Shown here piece by piece: positions 25,176 to 33,933 of a stretch of DNA of 64,000 nucleotides. The notes under the pieces were generated by a model. The model saw nothing but the letters and a program-made list of their open reading frames with translations. It made no database searches and had not been told where the DNA came from. Where the stretch lies: assembly GCF_900184255.1 (NCBI RefSeq), contig NZ_LT854640.1:945593-1009592 (forward strand), read 5' to 3'. The position numbers and the translations under genes are program-made. Source of the DNA: Haloimpatiens massiliensis (lineage in GTDB: Bacteria; Bacillota; Clostridia; Clostridiales; Clostridiaceae). The stretch's first letter is position 1; each line of letters opens with the position of its first letter.

Positions 25176-26285
25176 TTATCTTATGTACTGATAATAATAG
25201 CACTTAATTCGGCCATTATAAAGTTTTCTGTTTTTATCTGCTTTTCTACCGAAGTTCTTTTGGAAGCATTCATTAGAGGTTATTATAAAAAATGACCAAG
25301 TATCATTTTCTTTATACAACTCTCCTAATCTTTTGTATATACTTTCAACCTCTTTAATCTCACCTATTCTCTCTCCATAAGGTGGATTAGATATGACGCA
25401 TGCTCCTTTTTTCTTTGTAGTAAACTCTTGAACTGGTATTTGCTGAAAATGAATGTACTCCGAAATTCCTGCACCTTTAGCATTTTCTCTGGCAGTTCTT
25501 AAAACTCCTTTATTTATATCCAATGCCATTATCTTTAAATCTTCATTGTTTATTTTTCTTTTAGCGTAATCCCTAGTTTGTTCCCAAACTTCTTTAGGAA
25601 TTTGAGGCCAATTTTCTGACACAAAATTTCTATTTAGTCCAGGAGCTATATTTTTACCTATTAAGGCAGCTTCTATTGCTATAGTTCCAGAACCACAACA
25701 AGGATCTATAAGAAGTTTTGAACTATTCCAGTTACTTAAAAGCACTAAAGCTGCTGCCAATGTTTCTTTCATAGGGGCTTCACCTGCTTTTTCCCTGTAT
25801 CCTCTTTTATGTAAACCTGGGCCTGAAGTATCGATAGTTAATGTTACTATGTCCTTTAAAAGAGCTACCTCTATTTTATATTCTGGTCCGTCCTCTGAAA
25901 ACCATTCTTTATTGTATTTTCTCTTCATGGATTCAACTACAGCTTTTTTAACTATACTTTGACAATCAGGAACACTAAATAGCTTTGATTTTACTGACTT
26001 TCCTGTAATATGCATAAAACCATCCTCAGGAATTATATCTCCCCAATTTACCTTTAATGTTCCTTGATATAACTCTTCAAAGCTTTCTGCTTTAAATTCT
26101 GTAACTTTTATAAGTACCCTATCTGCACATCTAAGCCAAATGTTACACAAAGCTATATCATATTCATCTCCCTCAAAAGTAACCTTACCATTTTCTACCT
26201 TCAAATCTTCATAACCCAATTGTTTTAATTCTTTTGCCACCACAGACTCTAAACCAAAAGTGGATGTTGCTATCAATTCATACAT
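25176..26285 (-). CDS. THUMP-domain class I rRNA guanine-N2 methyltransferase (RlmL/YpsC type)
   Basis: A 369-residue protein with an N-terminal ferredoxin-like/THUMP region (MYELIATSTFGLESVVAKEL to about residue 160) and a Rossmann methyltransferase domain with LIDPCCGSGTIAIEAAL (about 192) and the catalytic NPPYGERIGE (about 300), typical of N2-guanine methylation. It corresponds to the N-terminal methylase unit of E. coli RlmL and to B. subtilis YpsC; the exact rRNA base is not certain. It ends the minus-strand run pyrR onward, 30 bp downstream of pyrR. Confidence 0.88.
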   Translation of the reverse strand: MYELIATSTFGLESVVAKELKQLGYEDLKVENGKVTFEGDEYDIALCNIWLRCADRVLIKVTEFKAESFEELYQGTLKVNWGDIIPEDGFMHITGKSVKSKLFSVPDCQSIVKKAVVESMKRKYNKEWFSEDGPEYKIEVALLKDIVTLTIDTSGPGLHKRGYREKAGEAPMKETLAAALVLLSNWNSSKLLIDPCCGSGTIAIEAALIGKNIAPGLNRNFVSENWPQIPKEVWEQTRDYAKRKINNEDLKIMALDINKGVLRTARENAKGAGISEYIHFQQIPVQEFTTKKKGACVISNPPYGERIGEIKEVESIYKRLGELYKENDTWSFFIITSNECFQKNFGRKADKNRKLYNGRIKCYYYQYIR

Positions 26286-26315
26286 TTACTATTCAACTCC
26301 TAAACATTTATACTA

Positions 26316-26849
26316 TCATTCGTAAATTTTTACCGAATCACTTCCATCTATTTCCTTAACTTCAACTGAAATATTTTCCTTTCGTGATGTAGGTATGTTC
26401 TTTCCAACAAAATCAGCTCTTATAGGAAGCTCACGATGACCCCTATCTACTAATACAGCTAGTTCTATTCTATCGGGTCTTCCATTGTCTATAATAGCTT
26501 CAAGAGCTGCTCTTGCAGTTCTTCCTGTGTATAATACGTCATCTACTAACACTGCTTTCTTTCCTTCTATTTTTACTTGCAAATTATTGTTATTTATTAT
26601 TGGTTGCTCATTTAATGGGGACAAATCATCTCTATATAGAGTAATATCTACGCTTCCCACTTGAACCTTCTCTCCTTCTATGATTTCTATTAATTTAGCT
26701 ATTCTTTCTGCAAGTGGATACCCTCTTCTCTTTATTCCTATTAAAACTACATCCTTTACACCTTTATTTTTCTCTATTATTTCATGGGCTATTCTTGTAA
26801 GTGTTCTCCCCATAGCTTTCTCGTCTAAAATAACTGCTTTAAGTTTCAT
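26316..26849 (-). CDS. pyrR: PyrR bifunctional protein: pyr operon attenuator / uracil phosphoribosyltransferase
   Basis: A 177-residue type I phosphoribosyltransferase with the PRPP motif VLVDDVLYTGRTARAAL near residue 92 and family blocks VLIGIKRRGYPLAERIA and LVDRGHRELPIRADFVGKNI. PyrR binds pyr mRNA when UMP is high. The ATG at 26849 has GGAGGGG 5 nt upstream; a longer frame to 26894 is not used. No pyr genes are next to it, so it acts in trans here. No PyrR binding loop was recognised in its own leader. Confidence 0.96.
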   Translation of the reverse strand: MKLKAVILDEKAMGRTLTRIAHEIIEKNKGVKDVVLIGIKRRGYPLAERIAKLIEIIEGEKVQVGSVDITLYRDDLSPLNEQPIINNNNLQVKIEGKKAVLVDDVLYTGRTARAALEAIIDNGRPDRIELAVLVDRGHRELPIRADFVGKNIPTSRKENISVEVKEIDGSDSVKIYE

Positions 26850-26875
26850 ATGAACCCCTCCAATTATATAAATAG

Positions 26876-26905
26876 AAAAACGTCTAGATCCCAATGATCT
26901 AAACG
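26876..26905 (-). terminator. Terminator between rluD and pyrR
   Basis: On the minus strand CGTTTAGATC-ATTGG-GATCTAGACG (10-bp stem, one G-U) is followed by TTTTT. It lies between the rluD stop and the pyrR ribosome site, so pyrR is either attenuated from the upstream operon or read from its own promoter. Confidence 0.85.
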
Positions 26906-26928
26906 CACTTTAATACTTATATACTATT

Positions 26929-27852
26929 TTACAGGCAATTTTCCAATTTTTCAATAAGATTTTGAAAATAATCTGGAAGAGGCGTAGAGAATTCTACATA
27001 TTTTCCTGTAGTAGGATGTATAAATCCAAGTTTATGCGCATGAAGCATTTGCCCTTCTAATTTATATTTTTGCTTTTTATATCCATATACCGGATCCCCC
27101 ACCAGTGGATGACCAATATAAGCCATATGTACTCTTATTTGATGCGTTCTTCCCGTTTCTAATTTACATCTTATAAGTGTATTATTTCTATATAACTTTT
27201 CTACTTTAAAATGCGTAACAGCCTTCTTTCCACTTTGGATTACAGCCATCTTAATTCTTTCAGTTTTATGTCTTCCTATAGGTGCATCTACTTTGCCTTC
27301 ATTTTCTTTTATAACGCCTTCTGTAAGGGCAATATACTCTCTATTCATAGAATGCTCTTTAAGCTGCAATGCCAAACAATTATGAGAATTATCATTTTTA
27401 GCTACTACTAAAACGCCTGAAGTATCCTTATCTATTCTGTGAACAATACCTGGACGTGTTATGCCATTTATACCAGATAAATCTTTGCAATGATATAATA
27501 GAGCATTTACCAGTGTTCCACTGTAAACTCCCGGAGCTGGATGTACCACCATTCCTTGCGGTTTATTAACTACTATAACATCACTATCCTCATATATTAT
27601 ATCTAATGTGATATCTTCTGGTTGTATATTTAATTCTATAGGTTCTGGTATGGATAATTCAACTATATCCTTTTCTTTCAATTTATAATTACTCTTTTTT
27701 ATTTCCTTGTTTACTGTAGCATTCCCATCTTTTATTAATTTTTGTATATAAGATCTGGATTTGCCATCCATCGCTTCTGCAAGAAATAAATCTATTCTTA
27801 AACCTTCAAATTCCTCTTCTACTTTAAATAAATATTTATTTTCCTCTTTCAT
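26929..27852 (-). CDS. rluD: RluD-family 23S rRNA pseudouridine synthase
   Basis: A 307-residue protein with an N-terminal S4 domain (LRIDLFLAEAMDGKSRSYIQ) and the RluA-type catalytic domain with HRIDKDTSGVLVVAKN (catalytic Asp near residue 141) and GRTHQIRVHMAYIGHPLVGD. It corresponds to YlyB of B. subtilis by its place between lspA and pyrR. The start overlaps the lspA stop by 17 bp. The exact target uridine is not certain. Confidence 0.93.
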   Translation of the reverse strand: MKEENKYLFKVEEEFEGLRIDLFLAEAMDGKSRSYIQKLIKDGNATVNKEIKKSNYKLKEKDIVELSIPEPIELNIQPEDITLDIIYEDSDVIVVNKPQGMVVHPAPGVYSGTLVNALLYHCKDLSGINGITRPGIVHRIDKDTSGVLVVAKNDNSHNCLALQLKEHSMNREYIALTEGVIKENEGKVDAPIGRHKTERIKMAVIQSGKKAVTHFKVEKLYRNNTLIRCKLETGRTHQIRVHMAYIGHPLVGDPVYGYKKQKYKLEGQMLHAHKLGFIHPTTGKYVEFSTPLPDYFQNLIEKLENCL

Positions 27853-28297
27853 TCTTATCTTCCTTTATTAAAAAAATTATTAATAAAAAAGTACCTATAC
27901 AAACTAATATGTCAGCCACATTAAATACTGGGAAATAATAAACATTTTTGTAATGAAGCATTATAAAGTCAATTACATACTTATATAAAATCCTATCTAC
28001 CAAGTTTCCTATGGCTCCAGCAATTATTAGAGATAAACTTATTCTTAGTACTTTACTTTTTGGTTTTTTACATACTAAATAATAAATTACACCACTTAAT
28101 ACCAATACAGTTATTATACTTAAAAAATATATTTTGTTTTTCATTATACCAAATGCTGCACCAGTATTCTCTAAATAATAAAAACTAAAAAAACCATCTA
28201 ATATTTTTATTTCTCCAATACTAGATAATATGTTTATGCTCCAAAACTTTGTAATCCTATCAAGTAATACACCAAGTATTATTATGATTATTTCCAT
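27836..28297 (-). CDS. lspA: Lipoprotein signal peptidase (signal peptidase II)
   Basis: About 153 residues with four membrane segments and the family motifs NTGAAFG (near residue 49), GNLVDRI and FNVADILVCIG; the aspartates of the last two are the catalytic pair. It cleaves prolipoproteins ahead of the lipid-modified cysteine, as needed for the lipoprotein at 20234. I take the second ATG, at 28297, because GGGGG lies 6 nt before it. Confidence 0.95.
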   Translation of the reverse strand: MEIIIIILGVLLDRITKFWSINILSSIGEIKILDGFFSFYYLENTGAAFGIMKNKIYFLSIITVLVLSGVIYYLVCKKPKSKVLRISLSLIIAGAIGNLVDRILYKYVIDFIMLHYKNVYYFPVFNVADILVCIGTFLLIIFLIKEDKNERGK

Positions 28298-28367
28298 TCC
28301 CATCCCCCAATTTCATATTAATGTTACAATATATTTCTATGTTTAATTTCACAATTCATTTCTATAT

Positions 28368-29000
28368 TTAATCTGGTAACTGATTTTTGTATTGATCATT
28401 ACTTATTCTTTCAATAGGTTCCACATAACCTATCTCATCCTCATTCTCATCAAAATCCCCATAATTATAATATTTTACTGAGCTATAACTATTATAAGGT
28501 TCATTAAATCTTTCTACGCTTTGATAACTGTCCTCTGCATCAAATTCTACTTTATCAGTTAAATCATTATAACCATATCCAAAGGGAGTTTTTAATACTT
28601 CCTCTTCTATAGGTCTTTGTTTTGCTACAGAAGCAGTATTAATTTCATTTTGACACTTAGTACAATACTGTGCATAAGGTATAAATTCCAATCTTTCCTT
28701 CAGTATTTCTTTTCCACAGCCTTTACATTTACCATAAGAACCACCTTCTATGTTTCTTAAAGCATCATCTATTTTCTTTATTATAGTTATTTCATGTTCC
28801 TTAAGTGCAATACCCTTTTCCTTTTCATAAAGATTGCCACCTAAATCTGCAGGATGGTTGTCATAATTAGATAACTCATCTTCTAATCCCATATTGCTAT
28901 TTATAGTATCGTTATCTTCCATCTGTTGTAGCAGCATTTCTACATCTTTTTTTTGACTTAAAAGTTTATTTTTAAAATGTTCCCTATTTTTAAGGTCCAT
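28368..29000 (-). CDS. YteA-type DksA/TraR zinc-finger protein
   Basis: A 210-residue acidic protein with an N-terminal helical region and a DksA/TraR C4 zinc finger: CKGCGKEILKERLEFIPYAQ then CTKCQ (residues 95-120). The tail is rich in Tyr/Asn/Glu. It matches the YteA sporulation-associated family and the ylyA position upstream of lspA in B. subtilis. Possible role in binding RNA polymerase. GGAGTG precedes the ATG. Confidence 0.85.
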   Translation of the reverse strand: MDLKNREHFKNKLLSQKKDVEMLLQQMEDNDTINSNMGLEDELSNYDNHPADLGGNLYEKEKGIALKEHEITIIKKIDDALRNIEGGSYGKCKGCGKEILKERLEFIPYAQYCTKCQNEINTASVAKQRPIEEEVLKTPFGYGYNDLTDKVEFDAEDSYQSVERFNEPYNSYSSVKYYNYGDFDENEDEIGYVEPIERISNDQYKNQLPD

Positions 29001-29078
29001 AATATCACTCCTTTAATAATACTTTCAAACTTAGTTTTTCTAAAGGAGATTTTTTTATTCTAAAATAAACTTATACAA

Positions 29079-29882
29079 TCAATCTAATACTTCTTCCAGT
29101 TTATTTACTTTTTTTATTATTTTTTCTAACGTTTCTATAGAAATAGTCTGTTTACTATCTGAAATAGCTTTATCTGGACTTATATGGCTTTCTATAATAA
29201 GTCCATGAGCTCCTGCTGCTATAGCCGCTATAGACATATCCGATACTAACTCTCTAATACCCGTTCCATGGCTAGGATCTACAATTATTGGAAGTCTATA
29301 CTTCTTTCTTACTACTGCTACAGCATTTAAGTCTAAAGTATTTCTTGTATATTGTTCAAAGGTTCTTATACCTCTCTCACATAAAATAATATTATTATTT
29401 CCTTCAGACATTATGTATTCAGCAGCATAAAGCCATTCAGATATTGTAGCACTCATACCTCTTTTTAAAAGTACAGGTACTTTTAATTTACCTACTTCCT
29501 TTAGCAAGCTATAATTATACATATTTCTAGAGCCTATTTGTATAAGATCCACATATTTCAAAGCTTCTTCTAAATCCCTAGTGTCCATTACTTCTGAAAC
29601 CACTGGCATCGAAAGATCTTCTCCAACTTTCTTTAATATCTTTAATCCATCAAATTGTAATCCCTGAAAATCATATGGAGAAGTTCGAGGTTTAAAAGCC
29701 CCTCCTCTTAACATGTGTACTCCAACATTTTTTAATCTTTTAGCAATGTTTAACATAATTTCGTAGTTTTCCACTGAACAAGGCCCTGATATTATTATTT
29801 TCTTCTCATTGCCTATGCAAAAATCTCCTACTTTTACTTTTATATCTTCTCCACTATTTTTATCTACCAATAAGTTTTTCAT
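29079..29882 (-). CDS. aroF: 3-deoxy-7-phosphoheptulonate synthase (DAHP synthase, KDO8P-synthase-like type)
   Basis: A 267-residue TIM-barrel enzyme, first step of the shikimate pathway: phosphoenolpyruvate plus erythrose-4-phosphate. Visible motifs are ISGPCSVENYEIM, MLRGGAFKPRTSPY, VLLKRGMS, ILCERGIRTF and IVDPSHGTGIRE. It lacks any fused chorismate mutase or regulatory domain at either end, unlike several Firmicute versions, apart from about 20 extra N-terminal residues. It lies with aroB, separated by mtnN, so the first two shikimate steps are in one operon. Confidence 0.93.
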   Translation of the reverse strand: MKNLLVDKNSGEDIKVKVGDFCIGNEKKIIISGPCSVENYEIMLNIAKRLKNVGVHMLRGGAFKPRTSPYDFQGLQFDGLKILKKVGEDLSMPVVSEVMDTRDLEEALKYVDLIQIGSRNMYNYSLLKEVGKLKVPVLLKRGMSATISEWLYAAEYIMSEGNNNIILCERGIRTFEQYTRNTLDLNAVAVVRKKYRLPIIVDPSHGTGIRELVSDMSIAAIAAGAHGLIIESHISPDKAISDSKQTISIETLEKIIKKVNKLEEVLD

Positions 29883-29895
29883 CTTTTATTATCAC

Positions 29896-30588
29896 CTACA
29901 TACTGCTAAGCATATTTCTTAATATACTACAAGAATTTTTTACTGCTATATCCTTGAAAATTTCATAATCTATATGTGCACCATTATTAGCATTATCTGA
30001 AATAGATCTTATTACTACAAAAGGTATTTTATTCAAATAGCAAACTTGCGCAATACTAGCACCTTCCATTTCACAGGCATAGGCTCCAAATTCCTCATAA
30101 AACCATTTTATTTTTTCCACATCATTTATAAACTGATCACCTGAAACTATTGGTCCTACAAAACAATTGTGTTCTTCTATACTTTTGCATGCTTGCTTTG
30201 CATACTCTACAAGCTTACAACTGCTTTTAAAATCAAAGGTATCTAATCTTGGCACTTGACCTATTTTATCTCCAAATACAGAAGTATCCATATCATGCTG
30301 AATTAAACTTTCTCCGATAACCACATCTCCAGGATATATTTTCTCTCCCACTCCTCCAGCAATTCCTACATTTATTAGTGAATCCACCTTAAAATCATCT
30401 ATAAGTATTTGTGCACATATAGCTGCATTTACCTTTCCTATGCCACTTCTCACAATTACTACATTTTTACCCCATAGTATTCCTCTATTAAATTCCATTG
30501 TAGCTTTTATTTTTTTTGTCTGCAAATCTAACTCTTTTAGTAATATCTCTATTTCTTCATCCATCGCTCCTATAATTCCTATAGCCAT
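29896..30588 (-). CDS. mtnN: 5'-methylthioadenosine/S-adenosylhomocysteine nucleosidase
   Basis: A 230-residue nucleosidase that splits adenine from MTA, SAH and 5'-deoxyadenosine. Family marks: IGIIGAMDEEIEIL (acid at about residue 12), INVGIAGGVG, VSGDQFI, CEMEGASIAQVC and the catalytic aspartate in RSISDNANNGA. The ATG begins one base after the aroB stop, with GGAGG inside aroB, so the two are coupled. Confidence 0.96.
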   Translation of the reverse strand: MAIGIIGAMDEEIEILLKELDLQTKKIKATMEFNRGILWGKNVVIVRSGIGKVNAAICAQILIDDFKVDSLINVGIAGGVGEKIYPGDVVIGESLIQHDMDTSVFGDKIGQVPRLDTFDFKSSCKLVEYAKQACKSIEEHNCFVGPIVSGDQFINDVEKIKWFYEEFGAYACEMEGASIAQVCYLNKIPFVVIRSISDNANNGAHIDYEIFKDIAVKNSCSILRNMLSSM

Positions 30589-31680
30589 TTATTGATCCTC
30601 CTTGTTAATACTCAATTTTAATGCATTTAAAATATCTTCAGCCTTTACGATAACTTTTATCTTAAATTTACCTATATCTTCCAATAATACCATGTTAATA
30701 TTTTCATTTATATTTTTCTTATCACGATTAATAGAATACATAAAGGATTTATAATTGTCAACCTTATAGCTAGTAGGCAATCCCAGTTTTCTATATAAAT
30801 TTTGCAGTTTATCATAAATAGATTCGTTTAAACCTAATTTAATCTCAGAAAGCTTTATTGCTACTAATATACCTAATGCCACTGCTACTCCATGAGATAC
30901 TTTATATCTTGAATCTACTTCCACTCCATGGCCTATGGTATGTCCAAAATTCAATACATTTCTTAAATTTAAATCCCTAGTATCCTGAACTACTATTTTA
31001 TTTTTAATTTTTAAACACTCTAATATTACATGCACTAACTTGTCATGTTCTAAATTTAAAAGCTGTGCTGCATTTTCATTTAAAAAATTTAAGAGTTTCC
31101 CATCAGAAATTAGACCATATTTTATTATTTCTCCCAATCCATTTAAAACTTCTTTTTCATCCAGAGTTTTTAAAAAATTCAAAGAAATATAAACAAATTC
31201 TGGATCATAAAAATCTCCTATTACGTTTTTTATGCCTCCATAGTTAAAGGCAACCTTACCACCTATACAACTATCCACCTGTGATAATAGAGTGGTTGGT
31301 ATATTTATATATCTTATTCCTCTCATGTACGTAGACGCTACAAATCCCACTAAGTCACCAACTACTCCTCCACCTAAAGCTATTAATATACTTTGTCTAT
31401 GAGCCTTTTTTTCTATTAAAAAATCGTATATTTTTTTAACTGTATCTATATTTTTTCTATCTTCACCATTTTTAAAATAAAATATTTCGAAAGGAATTCT
31501 CTTTTTTAAATTATCAATACTATTTTTATATGTGGTGTATATTAAATCATCTGTTATTAGAAATATTTTATTTTCTCTATTTATTTTATACTCTTTAAGC
31601 GCTCCTAAAAATCTATCCATAGTATTTTCTAAGTATACTCTATACGCTTTATCATCTTTACCAACTATTATTTCATGCAT
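30589..31680 (-). CDS. aroB: 3-dehydroquinate synthase
   Basis: A 363-residue NAD- and metal-dependent enzyme, second step of the shikimate pathway. It shows ALGGGVVGDLVGFVASTYMRG, IPTTLLSQVDSCIGGKVAFN and the metal-binding LNFGHTIGHGVE. AAGGAGG precedes the ATG at 31680. First gene of the aroB-mtnN-aroF run. Confidence 0.96.
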   Translation of the reverse strand: MHEIIVGKDDKAYRVYLENTMDRFLGALKEYKINRENKIFLITDDLIYTTYKNSIDNLKKRIPFEIFYFKNGEDRKNIDTVKKIYDFLIEKKAHRQSILIALGGGVVGDLVGFVASTYMRGIRYINIPTTLLSQVDSCIGGKVAFNYGGIKNVIGDFYDPEFVYISLNFLKTLDEKEVLNGLGEIIKYGLISDGKLLNFLNENAAQLLNLEHDKLVHVILECLKIKNKIVVQDTRDLNLRNVLNFGHTIGHGVEVDSRYKVSHGVAVALGILVAIKLSEIKLGLNESIYDKLQNLYRKLGLPTSYKVDNYKSFMYSINRDKKNINENINMVLLEDIGKFKIKVIVKAEDILNALKLSINKEDQ

Positions 31681-31730
31681 AAGATTCCTCCTTGAAATTA
31701 TTCTAAAAAATGTTTATTTATTAGATAATA

Positions 31731-31777
31731 AAAAATGTGACAATCATACTTCCTCTTGAAGCATCCTATTGTCACAC
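31731..31777 (-). terminator. Terminator after divIVA
   Basis: On the minus strand a two-part stem (TGTGACAAT / ATTGTCACA enclosing GCTTC / GAAGT) is followed by TTTTT. It lies about 10 nt past the divIVA stop and separates the division block from aroB. Confidence 0.85.
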
Positions 31778-31786
31778 TTTAATTCC

Positions 31787-32404
31787 TTAATCTTCTTTTG
31801 CAAAAAAGCTTTTTATTTGATTCAAATCATCTTCTTTTAACTCATTCTCTTCAAAATCCTTTATGTCCAATTCAGCATTTTTTTCATCATTAGCAAAATC
31901 TTCTATGTTTTTTTCCCCTATATCTTCAATAGGACTTCCTACATTATAATTCTTTACAAAGTCTTTTTCCAAACTTTCGAACATATCTAATTGACTCTTC
32001 ATAAAGTTTCTAAATTTATTAGTAAATTTAAGGAATTCTTGTTTTATTGTATCATAATCATCATTTATTTTAACTACATCATTATGCGCTTTATCCAATA
32101 TTCTTTGCGAAGAATCATTGGCATTTTTAATAATTAAATCTGCTTCCTGTTGAGCTGCCTTTTTGGCTTGTTCAGCTGCATTTTGTGCTAAAATCAATGT
32201 ATTTTGTATAGTTTCTTCAATTTTTGAATAGTGTTCAACTTTCTCATTTTGAAGATGCAATTTTTCTTTTAAAGATATATTTTCTTTATATACCTTTTCG
32301 TAATCTTCTACTATAAGATCCAAAAATTCATCAACATCATCTACGTCGTATCCCCTAAAACATCTTTTAAATTCTTTATTGTTTATATCTACAGGAGTTA
32401 TCAC
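31787..32404 (-). CDS. divIVA: Cell-division/polarity protein DivIVA
   Basis: About 205 residues: the N-terminal DivIVA domain (ITPVDINNKEFKRCFRGYDVDDVDEFLDLIVEDYE) that senses curved membrane, then long coiled coils and an acidic tail. It marks poles and septa. I choose the GTG at 32404, with GAGGTG 6 nt upstream, giving MITPVDI as in the family. Upstream starts at 32410 (ATG) and 32413 (GTG) are too close to the ribosome site. Last gene of the yggS-sepF-ylmG-ylmH-divIVA block. Confidence 0.94.
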   Translation of the reverse strand: MITPVDINNKEFKRCFRGYDVDDVDEFLDLIVEDYEKVYKENISLKEKLHLQNEKVEHYSKIEETIQNTLILAQNAAEQAKKAAQQEADLIIKNANDSSQRILDKAHNDVVKINDDYDTIKQEFLKFTNKFRNFMKSQLDMFESLEKDFVKNYNVGSPIEDIGEKNIEDFANDEKNAELDIKDFEENELKEDDLNQIKSFFAKED

Positions 32405-32419
32405 ACCCATCACCTCAGT

Positions 32420-33160
32420 TTAAATAAATTTTTTTATTTCTATTTTAATTCTATCTTTTTGAGTATATCCTAAAATATCTCCTATTCTATATTTCCCATA
32501 ACCTCTCACCGTTATAACTGAATTAGCTTTAACTCTATAATCTTTTTTACACACTGGCACATAATCTATTAATATGTTACCCATTTCAATCCACTCAATA
32601 GACTTACTTCTAGATACATTACATAAACTGCTAACCATAGAATCTAGTCTATTAGAAGTTGTTATTATTACCCTTTCTTCAAAACTATACTGTGGTATTT
32701 CATCATTTATGATATCTAAAAGGGATATTTTACACGGGCTTTTGTTTATATATTGTAAATTATATTTTATAAAATCTACCATATCTTTTGCAACTGGAAG
32801 GTAGCAACAATCATTCTTTAAAATTAAATCTCCTAGCTTTTCTCTTTTAATTCCCAATGCCATAATGGAACCTAAAAAGTCTCTATGCTTAAGATTTAAA
32901 AATTTGGTGTTAGCTTTTATTTTTAATAACTCTAATGGATAAAATAGTTTCTTTTCTTCTTCAGCTGAAAAGGCAACCATCTTTCTTTCTGCATCTTTAA
33001 AGACACCATAAGAATAAAAATTAACACCTCGCTTGTTGCTTATTACTTTAATTTCATTACACTCATCTGGTGTATAGAATTCACTAGAATAAAACACCAT
33101 ATTAGTTTTATAAGCTAACCAAATTTTATCATCTACGTTTGATAATTTAATTTTATCCAT
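32420..33160 (-). CDS. ylmH: YlmH-type S4 RNA-binding protein
   Basis: A 246-residue protein with an N-terminal mixed domain, the conserved FLGSIMALGIKREKLGDLIL block, and a C-terminal S4 domain (LDSMVSSLCNVSRSKSIEWI then VKANSVITVRGYGKYRIG). B. subtilis YlmH has been linked to rescue of stalled ribosomes. The gene order around it (ylmG before, divIVA after) is the classic one. Confidence 0.93.
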   Translation of the reverse strand: MDKIKLSNVDDKIWLAYKTNMVFYSSEFYTPDECNEIKVISNKRGVNFYSYGVFKDAERKMVAFSAEEEKKLFYPLELLKIKANTKFLNLKHRDFLGSIMALGIKREKLGDLILKNDCCYLPVAKDMVDFIKYNLQYINKSPCKISLLDIINDEIPQYSFEERVIITTSNRLDSMVSSLCNVSRSKSIEWIEMGNILIDYVPVCKKDYRVKANSVITVRGYGKYRIGDILGYTQKDRIKIEIKKFI

Positions 33161-33170
33161 ATAATCATTC

Positions 33171-33434
33171 CTAAAATCCCATAAATAAAGTAAGTACCAC
33201 TCTTCTTAATATACCTATAATTAATAAAGCTATTATAGGAGAAAGATCAATCATTAAACCAGGAATTAATCTTTGTTGTAGCTCTCTTCCTGGACGCAAT
33301 AAAGGCTCTGTAATAATATGAAGTATCCTTATAAATTCATTCTCTCTTCCAAATGGAACCCATGATAAAATAACATCTATAAATATTGCATATTCTAGAA
33401 AAGTTAATAATATATTAAAAAATCTAAAGACCAT
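33171..33434 (-). CDS. ylmG: YggT family membrane protein YlmG
   Basis: An 87-residue protein with two membrane segments (residues about 8-24 and 60-80) around the family motif SWVPFGRENEFIRILHIITE PLLRPGR (read as two adjacent blocks). Role in division-site or envelope organisation is not settled. The ATG at 33446 is really part of the ribosome site; GGAGGAAGAA leads into the ATG at 33434. Confidence 0.9.
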   Translation of the reverse strand: MVFRFFNILLTFLEYAIFIDVILSWVPFGRENEFIRILHIITEPLLRPGRELQQRLIPGLMIDLSPIIALLIIGILRRVVLTLFMGF

Positions 33435-33468
33435 TTCTTCCTCCATATTTCCTATTTAATAGTTTTTT

Positions 33469-33921
33469 CTATTTAGTGAAGCTAAATATTCCTTTGGAAA
33501 GTTCATTTTTAAGCTCATTACTAACAGCTACATTTGATGGTGATAGTATGTATACATTTCTTTCCACTTCCTGCAAGCTACCATTTAAAACATAACTTGC
33601 ACCACCAATAAAATCTAAAAGACGTTGTGCTAATTTACCCTCTAAATTTGATGTATTTACTACAACTATTTTTCTGTTTTTTAAATCATCACATATACCT
33701 GCTGCTTCATCAAAAGATTCAGGTTTCACTATTACTACCTTTGCCGAAGCATTAGTATGTATATTTACAACTTTGCTTTGTTTCTTATTATTTGATATAT
33801 CATAACATTCTATCTCATCTTCTTTTTCTTCTTCCATTTCCATTTCATCTTCTTCTAATTCTTCATACTCATCTTCCAAACCAAATATACCCATAACTTT
33901 ATTTAACATTTTACCTGACAT
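33469..33921 (-). CDS. sepF: Cell-division protein SepF
   Basis: A 150-residue protein: an N-terminal amphipathic membrane-binding helix (KMLNKVMGIFGL), a very acidic linker of about 30 residues and the SepF globular domain (VVIVKPESFDEAAGICDDLK, then LAQRLLDFIGGASYVLNGSL). It tethers FtsZ to the membrane and shapes Z-ring filaments. AGGAGG precedes the ATG by 8 nt. Confidence 0.95.
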   Translation of the reverse strand: MSGKMLNKVMGIFGLEDEYEELEEDEMEMEEEKEDEIECYDISNNKKQSKVVNIHTNASAKVVIVKPESFDEAAGICDDLKNRKIVVVNTSNLEGKLAQRLLDFIGGASYVLNGSLQEVERNVYILSPSNVAVSNELKNELSKGIFSFTK

Positions 33922-33933
33922 TACACCAACCTC

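Noticed and set aside
26850..26928. PyrR-binding attenuator in front of pyrR
   Set aside because: The hairpin is a plain terminator placed just after rluD; the conserved PyrR loop sequence was not found and no pyr genes follow.
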